Source: Crocinitomicaceae bacterium
Lineage (GTDB): Bacteria; Bacteroidota; Bacteroidia; Flavobacteriales_D; Crocinitomicaceae
Assembly: GCA_016708105.1 (NCBI GenBank)
Contig: JADJGJ010000002.1
Span: 682,001-746,000 of the forward strand
Direction: 5' to 3'
DNA: 64,000 bases
The first letter of the stretch is position 1. Each line of letters begins with the position of its first letter. Below are positions 17,255-26,391 of the stretch, piece by piece. Below the pieces are notes generated by a model. That model was not told the DNA's origin, did no database searches, and saw only the letters and a list, made by a program, of their open reading frames with translations. The position numbers and the translations under genes were made by a program.

Positions 17255-19387
17255 CTAAAGTTTCAAACCAATGATACAGATATCATCTAATTGTTCAAGC
17301 TCTCCTTTCCATTGAATGAAGGTGTCGTGCAGCGTTTTTTTCTGGTAAGACATATCAGAATTGGCAATAGACTGAATTAATTTAAAAAGATTAGCCGATT
17401 TAAATTTTTTACCTCCGCGGTTGATGTCTTGTCCACCAAATTGATCTGCGTAACCATCAGTAAAGATGTAAACCTGATCACCTTTGTTCAATTCAATTTC
17501 ATGTGAGGTAAAAGGTGTTTGTTTTGTAAAATTGCCGACAGGTTGATTATTTGGTTTGATTTCTATCAATGATTTTTCTTTAGCACGATAAATCCACATA
17601 GGATTATTAGCACCGGCGTATTCAAGTTTAATTGTTGGTTCATTTTTTTTAATTCTAACCAGCGCAATATCCATTCCATCGTTTACGTCATGCTGACTTT
17701 TTTCAAAGGTTTCAATTACCAATTCACGCACTTTGTTTAGAATTGTAGCAGGGTTTTTTAATTTCAATTCTTTCACTGCTCTATTCAGTGCATTGGAACA
17801 AACCACACTCACCATGGCACCGGGTACACCGTGACCAGTGCAATCAGCGGCTGCTATAAGTACATCATTATCATCAGCGTTCAGCCAGTAAAAATCACCT
17901 GCAACAATATCTTTTGGCAAGTAAAGTACAAAGTGATCAGGTAAATATTTTTCTATGAGTTGAGCAGGAGGCAAGATAGCTTCTTGGATGCGTCGGGCGT
18001 AATTGATGGAATCAGTAATTTCTTTATTCTTTTCTTCCACCATGGTTTTCTGTTCAGCAATAATTTTGTTTAGTTGCCTTTGCCTGCGATTACTTTTACT
18101 GAGAATAATTACTATGATTAAGATAAGAATCAATACCGCAAGCCCACCCACGGCAAATAGTCTGAATTTAGTTTGTTGAGCAGAATTTTTATCTCTCTCT
18201 TTCTGCATTTCATAGGCAGCAATTCTCTCTCGTTCTGCGTTTTTTAAACTATCTTCTAATTGTTGTTTTTTGTAAGTAAATTCAATCTCTAATTTTTGAA
18301 CTTTCTTTGTTTCTTCATCACTGAAAATACTATCTCTCCATGCTATGAAGTTTTCAAGATATTGATAAGCTTGACGATAGTCACCAATGGCTTGGTATGA
18401 TGTTGCCATATTTCTGGCGATGCTTACGAGTGTTGGTTTGAAATTTCCGGAATTGGCTAGTTCTTCTGCTTTTTTAAACATGAGAATAGCATTTCTATGA
18501 TTGTCTTTTTTTTGCCAGATATCACCCAATGCGGCATAGGCCTCCATCATGCCCATCTGATAATTTACATTTGAAAATTCTGCCAATGCAAGATTGGTAT
18601 AATACAATGCAGAATCAAGATTGTTTTGCATTAAAAAGAGAGAACCAATATTACCGTATGAAATAGCCATAGCCTTGCGGTCTCCTATAGCCATTCTTAG
18701 ATTTAGTGCACTTTTATGATAAATCCATGCACTGTCATAATATTCAAGTTCATGATAGAGTACTCCAATATTAGATAGAAAGCCAGATTCAAGCACCGTG
18801 TCATGCATTGATCTAACCAAATTTAATCCTTGCACATAATAAAACTTGGCCTTGTCAGCATCCTTTTGCTGTCTGAAAATTAAGCCTAAGGTATTGTATG
18901 ATCTGGCAGCCCCTGTTGTGTCATGAGCCAGATTAAAATATCTCTCTGATTCAAGCGCATGATTTACTGATTTGGCGTAGTCTCCGGTATTTTTGTAAAC
19001 ATTTGCTAATCCGAGATTAGCATTACCTATGCTTAAGGTATCTTTCAAATATAATGCATAGGATAGCGCTTTTTGAAAATCAACTATTGCGCTATCACTG
19101 TTTCCGATTTGCCAATACATGATTCCGGCAGCGTGATAAAATCGTTGAAGAAAAAAATGATTGTGTGTTTTTTTTGAAACAGAAATTCCCTCATGAATCA
19201 GGGGAGCAGATTCAGCATAACCATGTTTTATTTGCTGAACATAGGTAAGTCTGGCTTGTAAACCAATTGAGTCGTCAGGATGCTCAAGAATAAATTGGTT
19301 CAGTGAGTCTTTGTTCTCAAGTTTGGCAATACCATTTTGTGGAAGACCAACTGCAAATAATATGATTAACCACAACAGTGCACGCAT
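17255..19387 (-). CDS. TPR sensor with SpoIIE/PP2C-type serine phosphatase domain
   Basis: 710-residue membrane signalling protein. A signal peptide is followed by tetratricopeptide repeats (about residues 40-380), a coiled coil rich in KER (about 365-405), one transmembrane helix (LFAVGGLAVLILILIIVIIL, about 405-428), a second coiled linker containing INYARRIQEAILPP, and a C-terminal phosphatase domain with GDFYWL, ADCTGHGVPGAMVS and the final DDICIIGLKL. Such proteins dephosphorylate anti-sigma antagonists or similar partners in response to periplasmic signals. It follows ppx by 53 nt and may share the ppk-ppx transcript. The start at 19387 (MRALLWL) is preferred because it begins the signal peptide directly. 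Confidence 0.9.
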   Translation of the reverse strand: MRALLWLIILFAVGLPQNGIAKLENKDSLNQFILEHPDDSIGLQARLTYVQQIKHGYAESAPLIHEGISVSKKTHNHFFLQRFYHAAGIMYWQIGNSDSAIVDFQKALSYALYLKDTLSIGNANLGLANVYKNTGDYAKSVNHALESERYFNLAHDTTGAARSYNTLGLIFRQQKDADKAKFYYVQGLNLVRSMHDTVLESGFLSNIGVLYHELEYYDSAWIYHKSALNLRMAIGDRKAMAISYGNIGSLFLMQNNLDSALYYTNLALAEFSNVNYQMGMMEAYAALGDIWQKKDNHRNAILMFKKAEELANSGNFKPTLVSIARNMATSYQAIGDYRQAYQYLENFIAWRDSIFSDEETKKVQKLEIEFTYKKQQLEDSLKNAERERIAAYEMQKERDKNSAQQTKFRLFAVGGLAVLILILIIVIILSKSNRRQRQLNKIIAEQKTMVEEKNKEITDSINYARRIQEAILPPAQLIEKYLPDHFVLYLPKDIVAGDFYWLNADDNDVLIAAADCTGHGVPGAMVSVVCSNALNRAVKELKLKNPATILNKVRELVIETFEKSQHDVNDGMDIALVRIKKNEPTIKLEYAGANNPMWIYRAKEKSLIEIKPNNQPVGNFTKQTPFTSHEIELNKGDQVYIFTDGYADQFGGQDINRGGKKFKSANLFKLIQSIANSDMSYQKKTLHDTFIQWKGELEQLDDICIIGLKL

Positions 19388-19440
19388 GAATTCAAAAATA
19401 CAATAAAATCTGAATTCGCAGGAAATCAAATCATTCGGGT

Positions 19441-20328
19441 TCAGGCGGGCACCTGTTGTTTTTTCATGTGCATATTATAAATCATGCCATCAGCAAGCCC
19501 AACTTTAGGTACAAAAATTTCTTTTGCTTTGATTTCTTTTAATGCATTCAGATAAATAACACAAGCCGGAACAATTACGTCAGCGCGGTCAGGTTTGAGG
19601 TTGAATTTTTCCATGCGCTCGTTGATGTTGTACTTTTCTAATTTTTCATAAACATCTTCCAGCTCTTTGTAGTGAATGGCGTCTTTTTCTTTTTTACCAA
19701 CGAATTTGTGAATTTTATTGATGTTTCCACCTGTTCCAAATACTTTGTATTTATCGGATTTTCGCAAGTTTTCCTCCAACCAGTTTTCCATTTCTTTCCA
19801 GGCTGATTTTTCTGCTTTTCCTTTGATCATACGAATGGTTCCCAATCTGAACGATTTTGAAATAGGTTTTTGATTTTTGGAAAATACGGTTATTTCAGTG
19901 CTACCACCACCAACATCAATGACAATAAAAGGGTCATCATGATCATGTTCTAACAGCATGAAGGTTGAAAAAATTAATTCAGCCTCTTCTTGTCCCCTGA
20001 TAATTTCTATTTTTAAACCGGTTTCTTTTTCAATTAGTTCACGCACTGCTTCTCCGTTTTCAGCTTCACGCATGGCAGATGTTGCACATGCCCGCAGCTC
20101 ATTTACATCAAAAACTTCAGCAATTAATTTAAAGGCGTGCATTGTTTTTTTAAACTCAGTGATTTTGTGATCTGAGATACGACCATTTTCAAAAACGTCC
20201 ATACCTAAACGCAGCGGCACACGCACGTATGAAAGTTTTTTCACAAAAGCCCGGCCATTACTTTCTGCAATTTCCCCGATCAATAATCTGGTGGCATTAG
20301 TTCCAATGTCAACAGCTCCGTATATCAT
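19441..20328 (-). CDS. ppx: Exopolyphosphatase / guanosine pentaphosphatase family protein
   Basis: Hydrolyses polyphosphate ends or pppGpp. ASKHA-fold phosphate loops are clear: AVDIGTNATRLLIGEI at the N-terminus and FIVIDVGGGSTEI at about residue 133. At 295 residues it is the short form with the ATPase-like domains only, lacking the C-terminal HD-like region of E. coli Ppx. It starts 2 nt after the ppk stop, so the two opposing polyphosphate enzymes are made from one transcript. Confidence 0.92.
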   Translation of the reverse strand: MIYGAVDIGTNATRLLIGEIAESNGRAFVKKLSYVRVPLRLGMDVFENGRISDHKITEFKKTMHAFKLIAEVFDVNELRACATSAMREAENGEAVRELIEKETGLKIEIIRGQEEAELIFSTFMLLEHDHDDPFIVIDVGGGSTEITVFSKNQKPISKSFRLGTIRMIKGKAEKSAWKEMENWLEENLRKSDKYKVFGTGGNINKIHKFVGKKEKDAIHYKELEDVYEKLEKYNINERMEKFNLKPDRADVIVPACVIYLNALKEIKAKEIFVPKVGLADGMIYNMHMKKQQVPA

Positions 20329-20330
20329 GT

Positions 20331-22373
20331 TTAGTTAGTTTTATTTTTAAAGTATGCGTACAGTTCGTCTTGTGCGCTAAAATCAGGTTCAGTATTTTTT
20401 ATTTTTTTATTTTTCTGACCTGAATCCAGCCATCTGGTTTTTTGATTATCTCTCATGCAAGTATCAAAAATAAAATCCAATTCACGTTGAATATCTTGAT
20501 CTAAAATGGGACAAGTAACTTCAATTCTTTTATCAATATTGCGCTCCATCCAATCTGCAGAAGAAATAAAATATTTTGGTTTGCCTCCATTAGCAAAAAT
20601 GAGAATGCGCGAGTGCTCAAGATATCTTCCAATAATGCTTCTCACCTGAATGTTTTCACTCACATCTTTGATTCCTGGTATAACACCGCAAATCCCTCTA
20701 ATAATGCATTCAACTTTTACACCGGCCTGTGAAGCTTCATACAATTTTTTTATAGCCGGGGCATCAATCAGGTTGTTTAATTTTAGTTTGATGTATGCAG
20801 GTTTTCCTTTTTGTGCATTTTCAATTTCTTCATCTATCAATGCAACTATTTTTCTACGCAGATTGAATGGTGATACAATGAGTGTTTTAAAAATACTTCT
20901 TTCAAGATTATTTTTTAGCAATTTAAATATCTTATCCACCTCTTTTGTAATTTCATTACTTGCGGTTAAGAGTGAGCAGTCAGTATAAATTTTGGCGGTT
21001 TTTTCGTGAAAGTTGCCAGAGCCGATATGTGCTATCATTTCAATTTTTTCACCAGTTTTTCTCTTGATTAGAAATAGTTTTGAGTGTACTTTCAGGTTAG
21101 GCACTCCAAACAAAACAGATACTCCGTTCTCTTCAAGTACATTTGACCAGCGAATATTATTTACCTCATCAAAGCGAGCTTTTAACTCAACTATGGCGGT
21201 AACTTTTTTTCCGTTCTGAGCCGCAGAAATTAATGCGTTGATAATTTGTGATTCAGGTGCTACGCGATATAAATTTATTTTGATTGAGATAACTTTTGGA
21301 TCAATGGCTGCCTCACGTAAAATATCAATCACATGTTTGAATGTTTGAAAAGGATAGCAAAGCATGATATCTTTTTTCAACACCTCCTTTATTAATGATT
21401 TTTCTGTGCCTGCAAGAGAAGGATGATCAACCGGCTTGCGTTTTTCATAGATCAAATCTTTTCGTTCAAAATCAGGAAAATTCAGAAAGTCTTTGAAGTT
21501 ATGATAGCGTCCTCCGGGTATAATGTTTTCTCCGGCAGTGAGCTCAAGTGCATGCATCAAGTATCTGAGCAAATCAATTGGCATGGCCGAATCATAAACG
21601 AATCTTACGGCTTCACCTTCTTTTCTGTTATAAACAGATTCACGCATTTTTTCAATAAAACTTTTTGAAATATCATCATCAACATCCAGTTCAGCATCAC
21701 GTGTAATTTTAAAAGTGTATGCGGCAATGTCATCAAAATAGAATATTGAAAAAATTTCTTTTAAGTGTAAACGAATCACATCATCAATGAGAATAAGTTT
21801 ATGTTTACCTTCAGGCTGATCAGGCACTATGACAAATCGTGAAATATTTTTGGGAATAGCTATGAGTGCATATTTGATTTTTGATTTGTCAAATGAAATC
21901 ATTTTAACCGCCAGGTAACTGACCTTATCCTGCAATTGTGGAAGAGGTCTTTTTGACGAAAGCATGACAGGAACAATTGCCGGTCTAATAGTTTCAGCAA
22001 AATAATCCGCAATGAAATGTTTTTCATGATCATTTATGTCTTCTTCTCGAGCAATTAGGATGCCTGCATTTTTTAATTCTTGCAATAATTTTTGATAGGA
22101 TATTTCAAAAAGGTGTTGCTGCTCAAGTACTCTTTTTTTAATTTCCTTTAGAAGCGCTTCTGGTCCGCCATTGAAACCTTCAACTTTTTTTTGTTTGAGT
22201 TCTACCAGACGAATAACCGATGCCACACGCACTCTGAAAAATTCATCCATGTTGTTAGAGTATATGCCCAGAAAACGAACTCGTTCAATCAGGGGATTAG
22301 CCTGATCAAATGATTCTTGCAATACTCGTTCATTGAATGAAAGCCAACTGAGTTCCCGGTTAAAAAGCTGCAT
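20331..22373 (-). CDS. ppk1: Polyphosphate kinase 1
   Basis: Makes inorganic polyphosphate reversibly from ATP. 680 residues with the N-terminal FNRELSWLSFNERVL signature and both catalytic histidine contexts: HIGSGNFHEKTAKIYTD (phospho-accepting His) and RYLEHSRIL (second His). The Arg/Lys-rich ATP tunnel motifs such as KVHSKLFLIKRK are also present. It is the first gene of ppk-ppx, with a hairpin and two possible promoters in its leader region. Confidence 0.97.
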   Translation of the reverse strand: MQLFNRELSWLSFNERVLQESFDQANPLIERVRFLGIYSNNMDEFFRVRVASVIRLVELKQKKVEGFNGGPEALLKEIKKRVLEQQHLFEISYQKLLQELKNAGILIAREEDINDHEKHFIADYFAETIRPAIVPVMLSSKRPLPQLQDKVSYLAVKMISFDKSKIKYALIAIPKNISRFVIVPDQPEGKHKLILIDDVIRLHLKEIFSIFYFDDIAAYTFKITRDAELDVDDDISKSFIEKMRESVYNRKEGEAVRFVYDSAMPIDLLRYLMHALELTAGENIIPGGRYHNFKDFLNFPDFERKDLIYEKRKPVDHPSLAGTEKSLIKEVLKKDIMLCYPFQTFKHVIDILREAAIDPKVISIKINLYRVAPESQIINALISAAQNGKKVTAIVELKARFDEVNNIRWSNVLEENGVSVLFGVPNLKVHSKLFLIKRKTGEKIEMIAHIGSGNFHEKTAKIYTDCSLLTASNEITKEVDKIFKLLKNNLERSIFKTLIVSPFNLRRKIVALIDEEIENAQKGKPAYIKLKLNNLIDAPAIKKLYEASQAGVKVECIIRGICGVIPGIKDVSENIQVRSIIGRYLEHSRILIFANGGKPKYFISSADWMERNIDKRIEVTCPILDQDIQRELDFIFDTCMRDNQKTRWLDSGQKNKKIKNTEPDFSAQDELYAYFKNKTN

Positions 22374-22392
22374 GTGAAAAATTTATTTCTTA

Positions 22393-22400
22393 CAAAGGTA
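22393..22400 (-). promoter_or_regulatory. Possible proximal ppk -7 element
   Basis: TACCTTTG on the minus strand matches TAnnTTTG, 19 nt before the ppk ATG and downstream of the hairpin. No TTG at -33 was seen. Confidence 0.35.
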
Positions 22401-22411
22401 CAAACCGGCTG

Positions 22412-22452
22412 AAAATAAAAATACCTGCTGATGTTCGACCAGCAGGTATTTT
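22412..22452 (-). terminator. Terminator-like hairpin in the ppk leader
   Basis: A perfect 13-bp inverted repeat AAAATACCTGCTG/CAGCAGGTATTTT with a 9-nt loop, followed on the minus strand by TTATTTTC. It lies between divergent genes, where neither neighbour needs a terminator, so it ends either a small RNA or an attenuated ppk transcript. Confidence 0.6.
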
Positions 22453-22489
22453 CATCTCAAAAAACTATGTTCCATGAAAAAACATGCCA

Positions 22490-22519
22490 CAAATGTAGAA
22501 CAAAAAAAGTTATCCGCAA
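22490..22519 (-). promoter_or_regulatory. Consensus promoter upstream of the ppk-leader hairpin
   Basis: TTG (22519-22517), 19 nt, TACATTTG (22497-22490) on the minus strand is one of the best promoter matches in the window. Transcription would start near 22484 and meet the 22452-22418 hairpin after about 30 nt. Confidence 0.55.
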
Positions 22520-22602
22520 TACTTCTAATTAATTTTTCTTCTCATTTATCATTGTGACCTTGACACAGTTTATAAAAAGTATGGTTTTTGGTTGTGATTT
22601 AG

Positions 22603-22610
22603 TACATTTG
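22603..22610 (+). promoter_or_regulatory. Possible -7 element of yqeY
   Basis: TACATTTG matches TAnnTTTG, 58 nt before the yqeY start. The -33 TTG is not at the standard spacing. Confidence 0.4.
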
Positions 22611-22668
22611 GTCTCCGTTCTTACTTGAGCGATGTCAATAATTAATCACCACTTAACTTAAATATAAT

Positions 22669-23118
22669 ATGAGCCTTACTGAAAGAATCAACAATGACAT
22701 CAAAGAAGCAATGAAAGCCCGTGAGAAAGAAAAATTGGAGGCATTGCGAGATATCAAATCTAAATTATTGCTTGAGGCAACAAGCGGTTCAGGTACTGTT
22801 ACTGAAGAGTCTGAAAATAAAATTGTATTAAAATTACACAAGCAACGCCTTGAAACATACGAAATATATACCCAGCAAGGTAGACAGGATCTGGCTGATG
22901 CTGAAATGTTTCAGGCAAAAATTATTGAAGCCTATTTGCCAAACATGATGAGTGAAGAGGAAGTGAGAAAAGTGGTGCGTGAAAAAATTGCAGCAGTTGG
23001 TGCCAGCGGTCCACAGGACATGGGTAAAGTTATGGGTCCGGTGATGGGACAACTCAATGGAAAAGCTGATGGTAAGGTGATTTCTGAAATTGTTAAACAG
23101 GAACTTAGCAGCAAATAA
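22669..23118 (+). CDS. GatB/YqeY domain protein
   Basis: 149-residue helical protein of the YqeY family, related to the tail of the GatB amidotransferase subunit that contacts tRNA. The N-terminal MSLTERINNDIKEAMKAREK, the middle YTQQGRQDLADAE and YLPNMMSEEEV, and the C-terminal GKVMGPVMGQLNGKADGKVI are typical. Its own role is not settled; tRNA-dependent transamidation or tRNA binding has been suggested. It is monocistronic and converges with the hydrolase gene across 13 nt. Confidence 0.9.
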   Translation: MSLTERINNDIKEAMKAREKEKLEALRDIKSKLLLEATSGSGTVTEESENKIVLKLHKQRLETYEIYTQQGRQDLADAEMFQAKIIEAYLPNMMSEEEVRKVVREKIAAVGASGPQDMGKVMGPVMGQLNGKADGKVISEIVKQELSSK

Positions 23119-23131
23119 ACTGATAGCTTTT

Positions 23132-23893
23132 TTAACCAATAAAGTTTCGAACTAAATTGTAAAATTCTTCAGGTGCTTCTGCGTGAATCCAGTGGCCTGA
23201 ATTGGGGATAGTATGTATTGAACTGTTTGGAAATTTTAAATGAATTTCCTCAAAGTCTGCTTCAGTAATGTAATTTGATAGTTCACCCCGAATAAACAAA
23301 GTGGGAATTTCAATTTGATCAAATGTAATCTCAAGTAGAATCTTAGGAATTTCACGCGTTAATACCGGAAGATTTATACGCCAACCCAGTGAAACGCCCG
23401 GTTCAATCCAATATAGATTTTTGAGAAGAAATTGTCTTACTCCTGCTTGAGGAATGTATTCATTCAACAAAGCGTCAGCCTCAGATCTTGATTTAATTTT
23501 TTTCAGATCAATGGCATTTAAACCCTCAAGAATAGTGTCGTGATGCATGGGGTATGCTTTGTGTGAAATATCTCCAATAACCATTTTATCTACCATTTGC
23601 GGATACTTTGCTGCAAATGCAATGGCGGTTTTTCCACCCATGGAATGCCCAATAATATTTACATTTTTTTCTTCCAGATCTTGAATGAGTTCATGGAAAT
23701 CTTGTACCATTAAATCATAATTGAATTCATGGGTGTGCAAACTATGTCCGTGATTTCTCTGATCAACAAAATACACTTTGTAATGTTCAGCAAATCTTTT
23801 CCCCAAAGTTTGCCAGTTATCGGATGAGCCGAAAAGACCATGCAAAATAAAAAGTGGTTTTCCTGAGCCAATGGTGCGGTAGTGAAGTTTCAT
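23132..23893 (-). CDS. Alpha/beta hydrolase (YbfF-like esterase)
   Basis: 253-residue soluble hydrolase. The oxyanion-hole motif FILHGLFGSSDNW is followed by the nucleophile elbow GHSMGGKTA (Ser near residue 92), and the catalytic His is in NSGHWIHAE near the C-terminus. DQRNHGHS is typical of the YbfF acyl-CoA/esterase group. The longer in-frame ATG at 24004 runs through the GC-rich structured block and adds 37 unrelated residues, so the start at 23893 is chosen. TACCTTTG ends 4 nt before this ATG. Confidence 0.9.
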   Translation of the reverse strand: MKLHYRTIGSGKPLFILHGLFGSSDNWQTLGKRFAEHYKVYFVDQRNHGHSLHTHEFNYDLMVQDFHELIQDLEEKNVNIIGHSMGGKTAIAFAAKYPQMVDKMVIGDISHKAYPMHHDTILEGLNAIDLKKIKSRSEADALLNEYIPQAGVRQFLLKNLYWIEPGVSLGWRINLPVLTREIPKILLEITFDQIEIPTLFIRGELSNYITEADFEEIHLKFPNSSIHTIPNSGHWIHAEAPEEFYNLVRNFIG

Positions 23894-23897
23894 GGGG

Positions 23898-23905
23898 CAA
23901 AGGTA
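23898..23905 (-). promoter_or_regulatory. Possible -7 element of the hydrolase gene
   Basis: TACCTTTG on the minus strand, only 4 nt before the ATG at 23893, which would give a leaderless transcript. No -33 TTG was seen; the upstream DNA is the GC-rich structured block. Confidence 0.3.
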
Positions 23906-24075
23906 AGGGTTTCTCCTCACTCCTCTTTCCTCTCTCCGAGGGATAGCGGAAGTGAGGTAAGCACACACTTCTCTCAAAACCGTGTGTTCTGGTTTCCCCT
24001 TCACTGCGGGGATTAAACGCTTGCGCAGGTGCTTCAGCGTTGGTGCAGGGGGCGGAAAAATGGTGACGAAAATTC
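23906..24075 (-). other. GC-rich structured block, possible group II intron remnant
   Basis: Base composition and structure differ sharply from the flanks. On the minus strand it holds successive hairpins: TCCCC/GGGGA (24012-24008 with 23999-23995), ACACAC/GTGTGT around GGTTTTGAGAGAA (23987-23963), and CTCACTTCC/GGAGTGAG (23956-23916). The string GAACACACGGTTTTGAGAGA followed by TTACCTC recalls the conserved GCACGGTTCTGAGAGG-type hairpin near the end of bacterial group II introns. No reverse-transcriptase gene is present, so at most a remnant remains. Confidence 0.35.
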
Positions 24076-24132
24076 ACTTTTTCAAAACCCATGCGCAATG
24101 GTTTATATCAAAACCTTCCCTTCAACTTCAAA

Positions 24133-26388
24133 TCACTTTACCTCTGTTGTTACGGATATTTCTTTCACCTTATTTTTGACGTTTGAATAGATTTTTATTC
24201 TTCGCACGGTTAACCCTGATTGAGTAGTGGTGTTCAGGCTTACTTTTATGGTTGCGCTTTCTCCGGGTTTGAGAATTTTTTTATCCATCTCGTAAGTGAA
24301 ACATGGACAATCTGATTCAAGGCTGTCTATGATCAAATCCATGTCGCCGGTATTGGTGAAGGTGAATTCCCAGCTTAGTATCTGACCCTTGGTTGAAGCT
24401 CCAAAATCATGAATCTCCTTCAGAAATTTCATCTCGGCATAGCTTGAATCTTTTTTCACCAAACTCACACTTTGAATTTCAATTTTTCTTTCAAGTGCTG
24501 CTTTTCTGCTGTAAACTGAATTTTTTTGATCGTTTACGTTATCGCTGATTAAAATATCTGCCGTGTATTCTCCAAACGGAATTTGTACAAACGTTAGGCT
24601 ACCTCCGTTAGATGCTGTGCCATCTAAGTACGGTATAAATTCGCCTGTGCCGTATTCACGCAGATAGTTTACTAAACTTGAAATTCGTCTCTTGGTGAGA
24701 CTTACATTATAATCTGTTTTTGCTAACGGAGATGCAAATCCTTTGATGGTAACTTCAATATCATATCCTTTGTTGAGTTCAATTAAAAGAAGACGCGTAA
24801 ATTCTTGCAAATCCAATACTCCCTGCTCAACATATTGTGTAAAAAAATCATCAATATCTTCTTTGGCTTCTTCAGCATCATCACCCGATAAGCCTGCTGA
24901 ATATTCTTTGTGATAAGTTGGTTTCAGTTTAATGTATTCACGATAGGTTGTCATGTAATTCAATCCGGTAACAGTATCACGGCTGCGTGGATTTGGTTCG
25001 TCATTGTGAAAATATAATACCACGGGTAGTTTTTTATTCAAATCTTCAAGTGATTCAAATCTGCCTTGCGGAATAATTACTTCAGGTAAAGCAGCAATGA
25101 AAATATCATTACAACAAGTTGGATTTTTTGCAAAGTTGACACCCACCCGGTTGCTTGAAAAATAAAATTTTCCGGTTGTTGGATGAACTGCTAAATACGT
25201 ATCATTTTGTGCAGAGTTAACCGGAATTCCCAGATTAGTCGGTGTGCTGAACTGCATATCCAGATTTGGATTTTCTGCATAAAAAATATCTTGTCCACCA
25301 AACCCCTCATGCCAAGATGATGAAAAATACAAACGATTTGTTGTGGTATCATAAAATGGGGTGATGTCATCGTCCATGGTGTTGATGGTTGGGCCTAAAT
25401 TTTTTGGTAATGAATATTGATTGCCGTTTTTTACAATGGTATACCAAATATCCAAACCGCCATAATTATGTTTGATGGTAGAGCAGAAAAACAGCACTTC
25501 TTCTCCATTGATAAGTGTGCTGTGAGGCATGGTTGAAATATAACCGGGCTCATTAATGATTTCTCCCAAACTATCAATGTCAGTAATTTTATCACCTTCT
25601 ACTTTACCAACAAAAATTTTACATTCATAATCACCGTTGCAACGTGAAAAATAAAATCGTTTTCCATCAGGACTGAATGTGCCGTTGGCTGAATGCAAAC
25701 CTTGTATATAAACGTCACTCACCCGGGTGAGGTTGTTAAACATGCTGTCTTGCTGATCAACGGTATAAATCTGCAACGAATAATCTGCTGTATAAACTTC
25801 TTCTGAAAAATTTATTGAATCTGCTTTCAGTGAAGTGAAATACATTTTGTTTTGATGAAATCGTGGAGCAAATTCTGAATCTTTGGAATTGACCGGTTCA
25901 GGTAAATGAGACAAATTATAATCTGAAGTGTCACGCACAGCTTTGGATGCCCAGAGACAACTTTTTATTTGTTGCTGAGATTTTAAATACAAATATCCTT
26001 CCCGATCTTTTTTATACACTTTTTTTGCTTCTTTCCAATGTTCCAATGAGAGTGAATATTTTCCATTCATTTGTTGCATGGTTGCCAGCCAGTAAATACT
26101 CATGGGGTAAATGCGGGCTTCTTCTTTTTTATAAACTTTTGCGTAATAATATTCTGCCTTGGGATAGTCTTTATATTTTCTTAAAGCTTCAGCATATTTC
26201 CATAATAGTTCTACTGAATTTGAATCAATTTGCATTGCACGTTCATAATATTGAATGGCATAGTAGTAATCACCTTCAATAGATTTTTGATCAGCAAATT
26301 CCATTAATTGCTGAAATGATTGTGCTTGTACCCGAGTGTTGCAGATGACAAGAATAAATGAGAGAGAAATTAGAACGCGTGCAATCAT
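24133..26388 (-). CDS. PorE-like protein: TPR, PD40 propeller, OmpA-like, DUF1573-like tail
   Basis: 751-residue exported protein. After a signal peptide ending VQAQ it has TPRs (about residues 25-130) and PD40/WD40-like propeller repeats (about 165-440; e.g. GTFSPDGKRFYFSR and LYFSSSWHEGFGGQDIFYA). A degenerate OmpA-like region follows (about 460-650; IKGFASPLAKTDYNVSLTKR and SRKAALERKIEI). The C-terminal domain (about 655-751) reads as DUF1573/ASH-like: HDFGASTKG, WEFTFTNTGDMDLIIDS, CPCF, KPGESATIKV. TPR-PD40-OmpA is the layout of the T9SS-associated PorE family; the extra tail is unusual. The gene directly follows a PorP/SprF gene and a type B cargo gene, so all three probably form one unit. 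Confidence 0.82.
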   Translation of the reverse strand: MIARVLISLSFILVICNTRVQAQSFQQLMEFADQKSIEGDYYYAIQYYERAMQIDSNSVELLWKYAEALRKYKDYPKAEYYYAKVYKKEEARIYPMSIYWLATMQQMNGKYSLSLEHWKEAKKVYKKDREGYLYLKSQQQIKSCLWASKAVRDTSDYNLSHLPEPVNSKDSEFAPRFHQNKMYFTSLKADSINFSEEVYTADYSLQIYTVDQQDSMFNNLTRVSDVYIQGLHSANGTFSPDGKRFYFSRCNGDYECKIFVGKVEGDKITDIDSLGEIINEPGYISTMPHSTLINGEEVLFFCSTIKHNYGGLDIWYTIVKNGNQYSLPKNLGPTINTMDDDITPFYDTTTNRLYFSSSWHEGFGGQDIFYAENPNLDMQFSTPTNLGIPVNSAQNDTYLAVHPTTGKFYFSSNRVGVNFAKNPTCCNDIFIAALPEVIIPQGRFESLEDLNKKLPVVLYFHNDEPNPRSRDTVTGLNYMTTYREYIKLKPTYHKEYSAGLSGDDAEEAKEDIDDFFTQYVEQGVLDLQEFTRLLLIELNKGYDIEVTIKGFASPLAKTDYNVSLTKRRISSLVNYLREYGTGEFIPYLDGTASNGGSLTFVQIPFGEYTADILISDNVNDQKNSVYSRKAALERKIEIQSVSLVKKDSSYAEMKFLKEIHDFGASTKGQILSWEFTFTNTGDMDLIIDSLESDCPCFTYEMDKKILKPGESATIKVSLNTTTQSGLTVRRIKIYSNVKNKVKEISVTTEVK

Positions 26389-26391
26389 GTA

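Larger units (their letters stand above)
22374..22668. other. Divergent region ppk / yqeY with a possible small transcript
   Basis: 295 bases between divergent genes. Going toward ppk it contains a consensus promoter (22519-22490), a 13-bp terminator-like hairpin (22452-22418) and a second -7 match (22400-22393). Going toward yqeY there is TACATTTG at 22603-22610. See the separate entries. Confidence 0.5.

Noticed and set aside
23817..24098. 93-residue minus-strand frame across the GC-rich block
   Set aside because: It overlaps the alpha/beta hydrolase start in another frame and has no family features; high GC simply lowers stop frequency.
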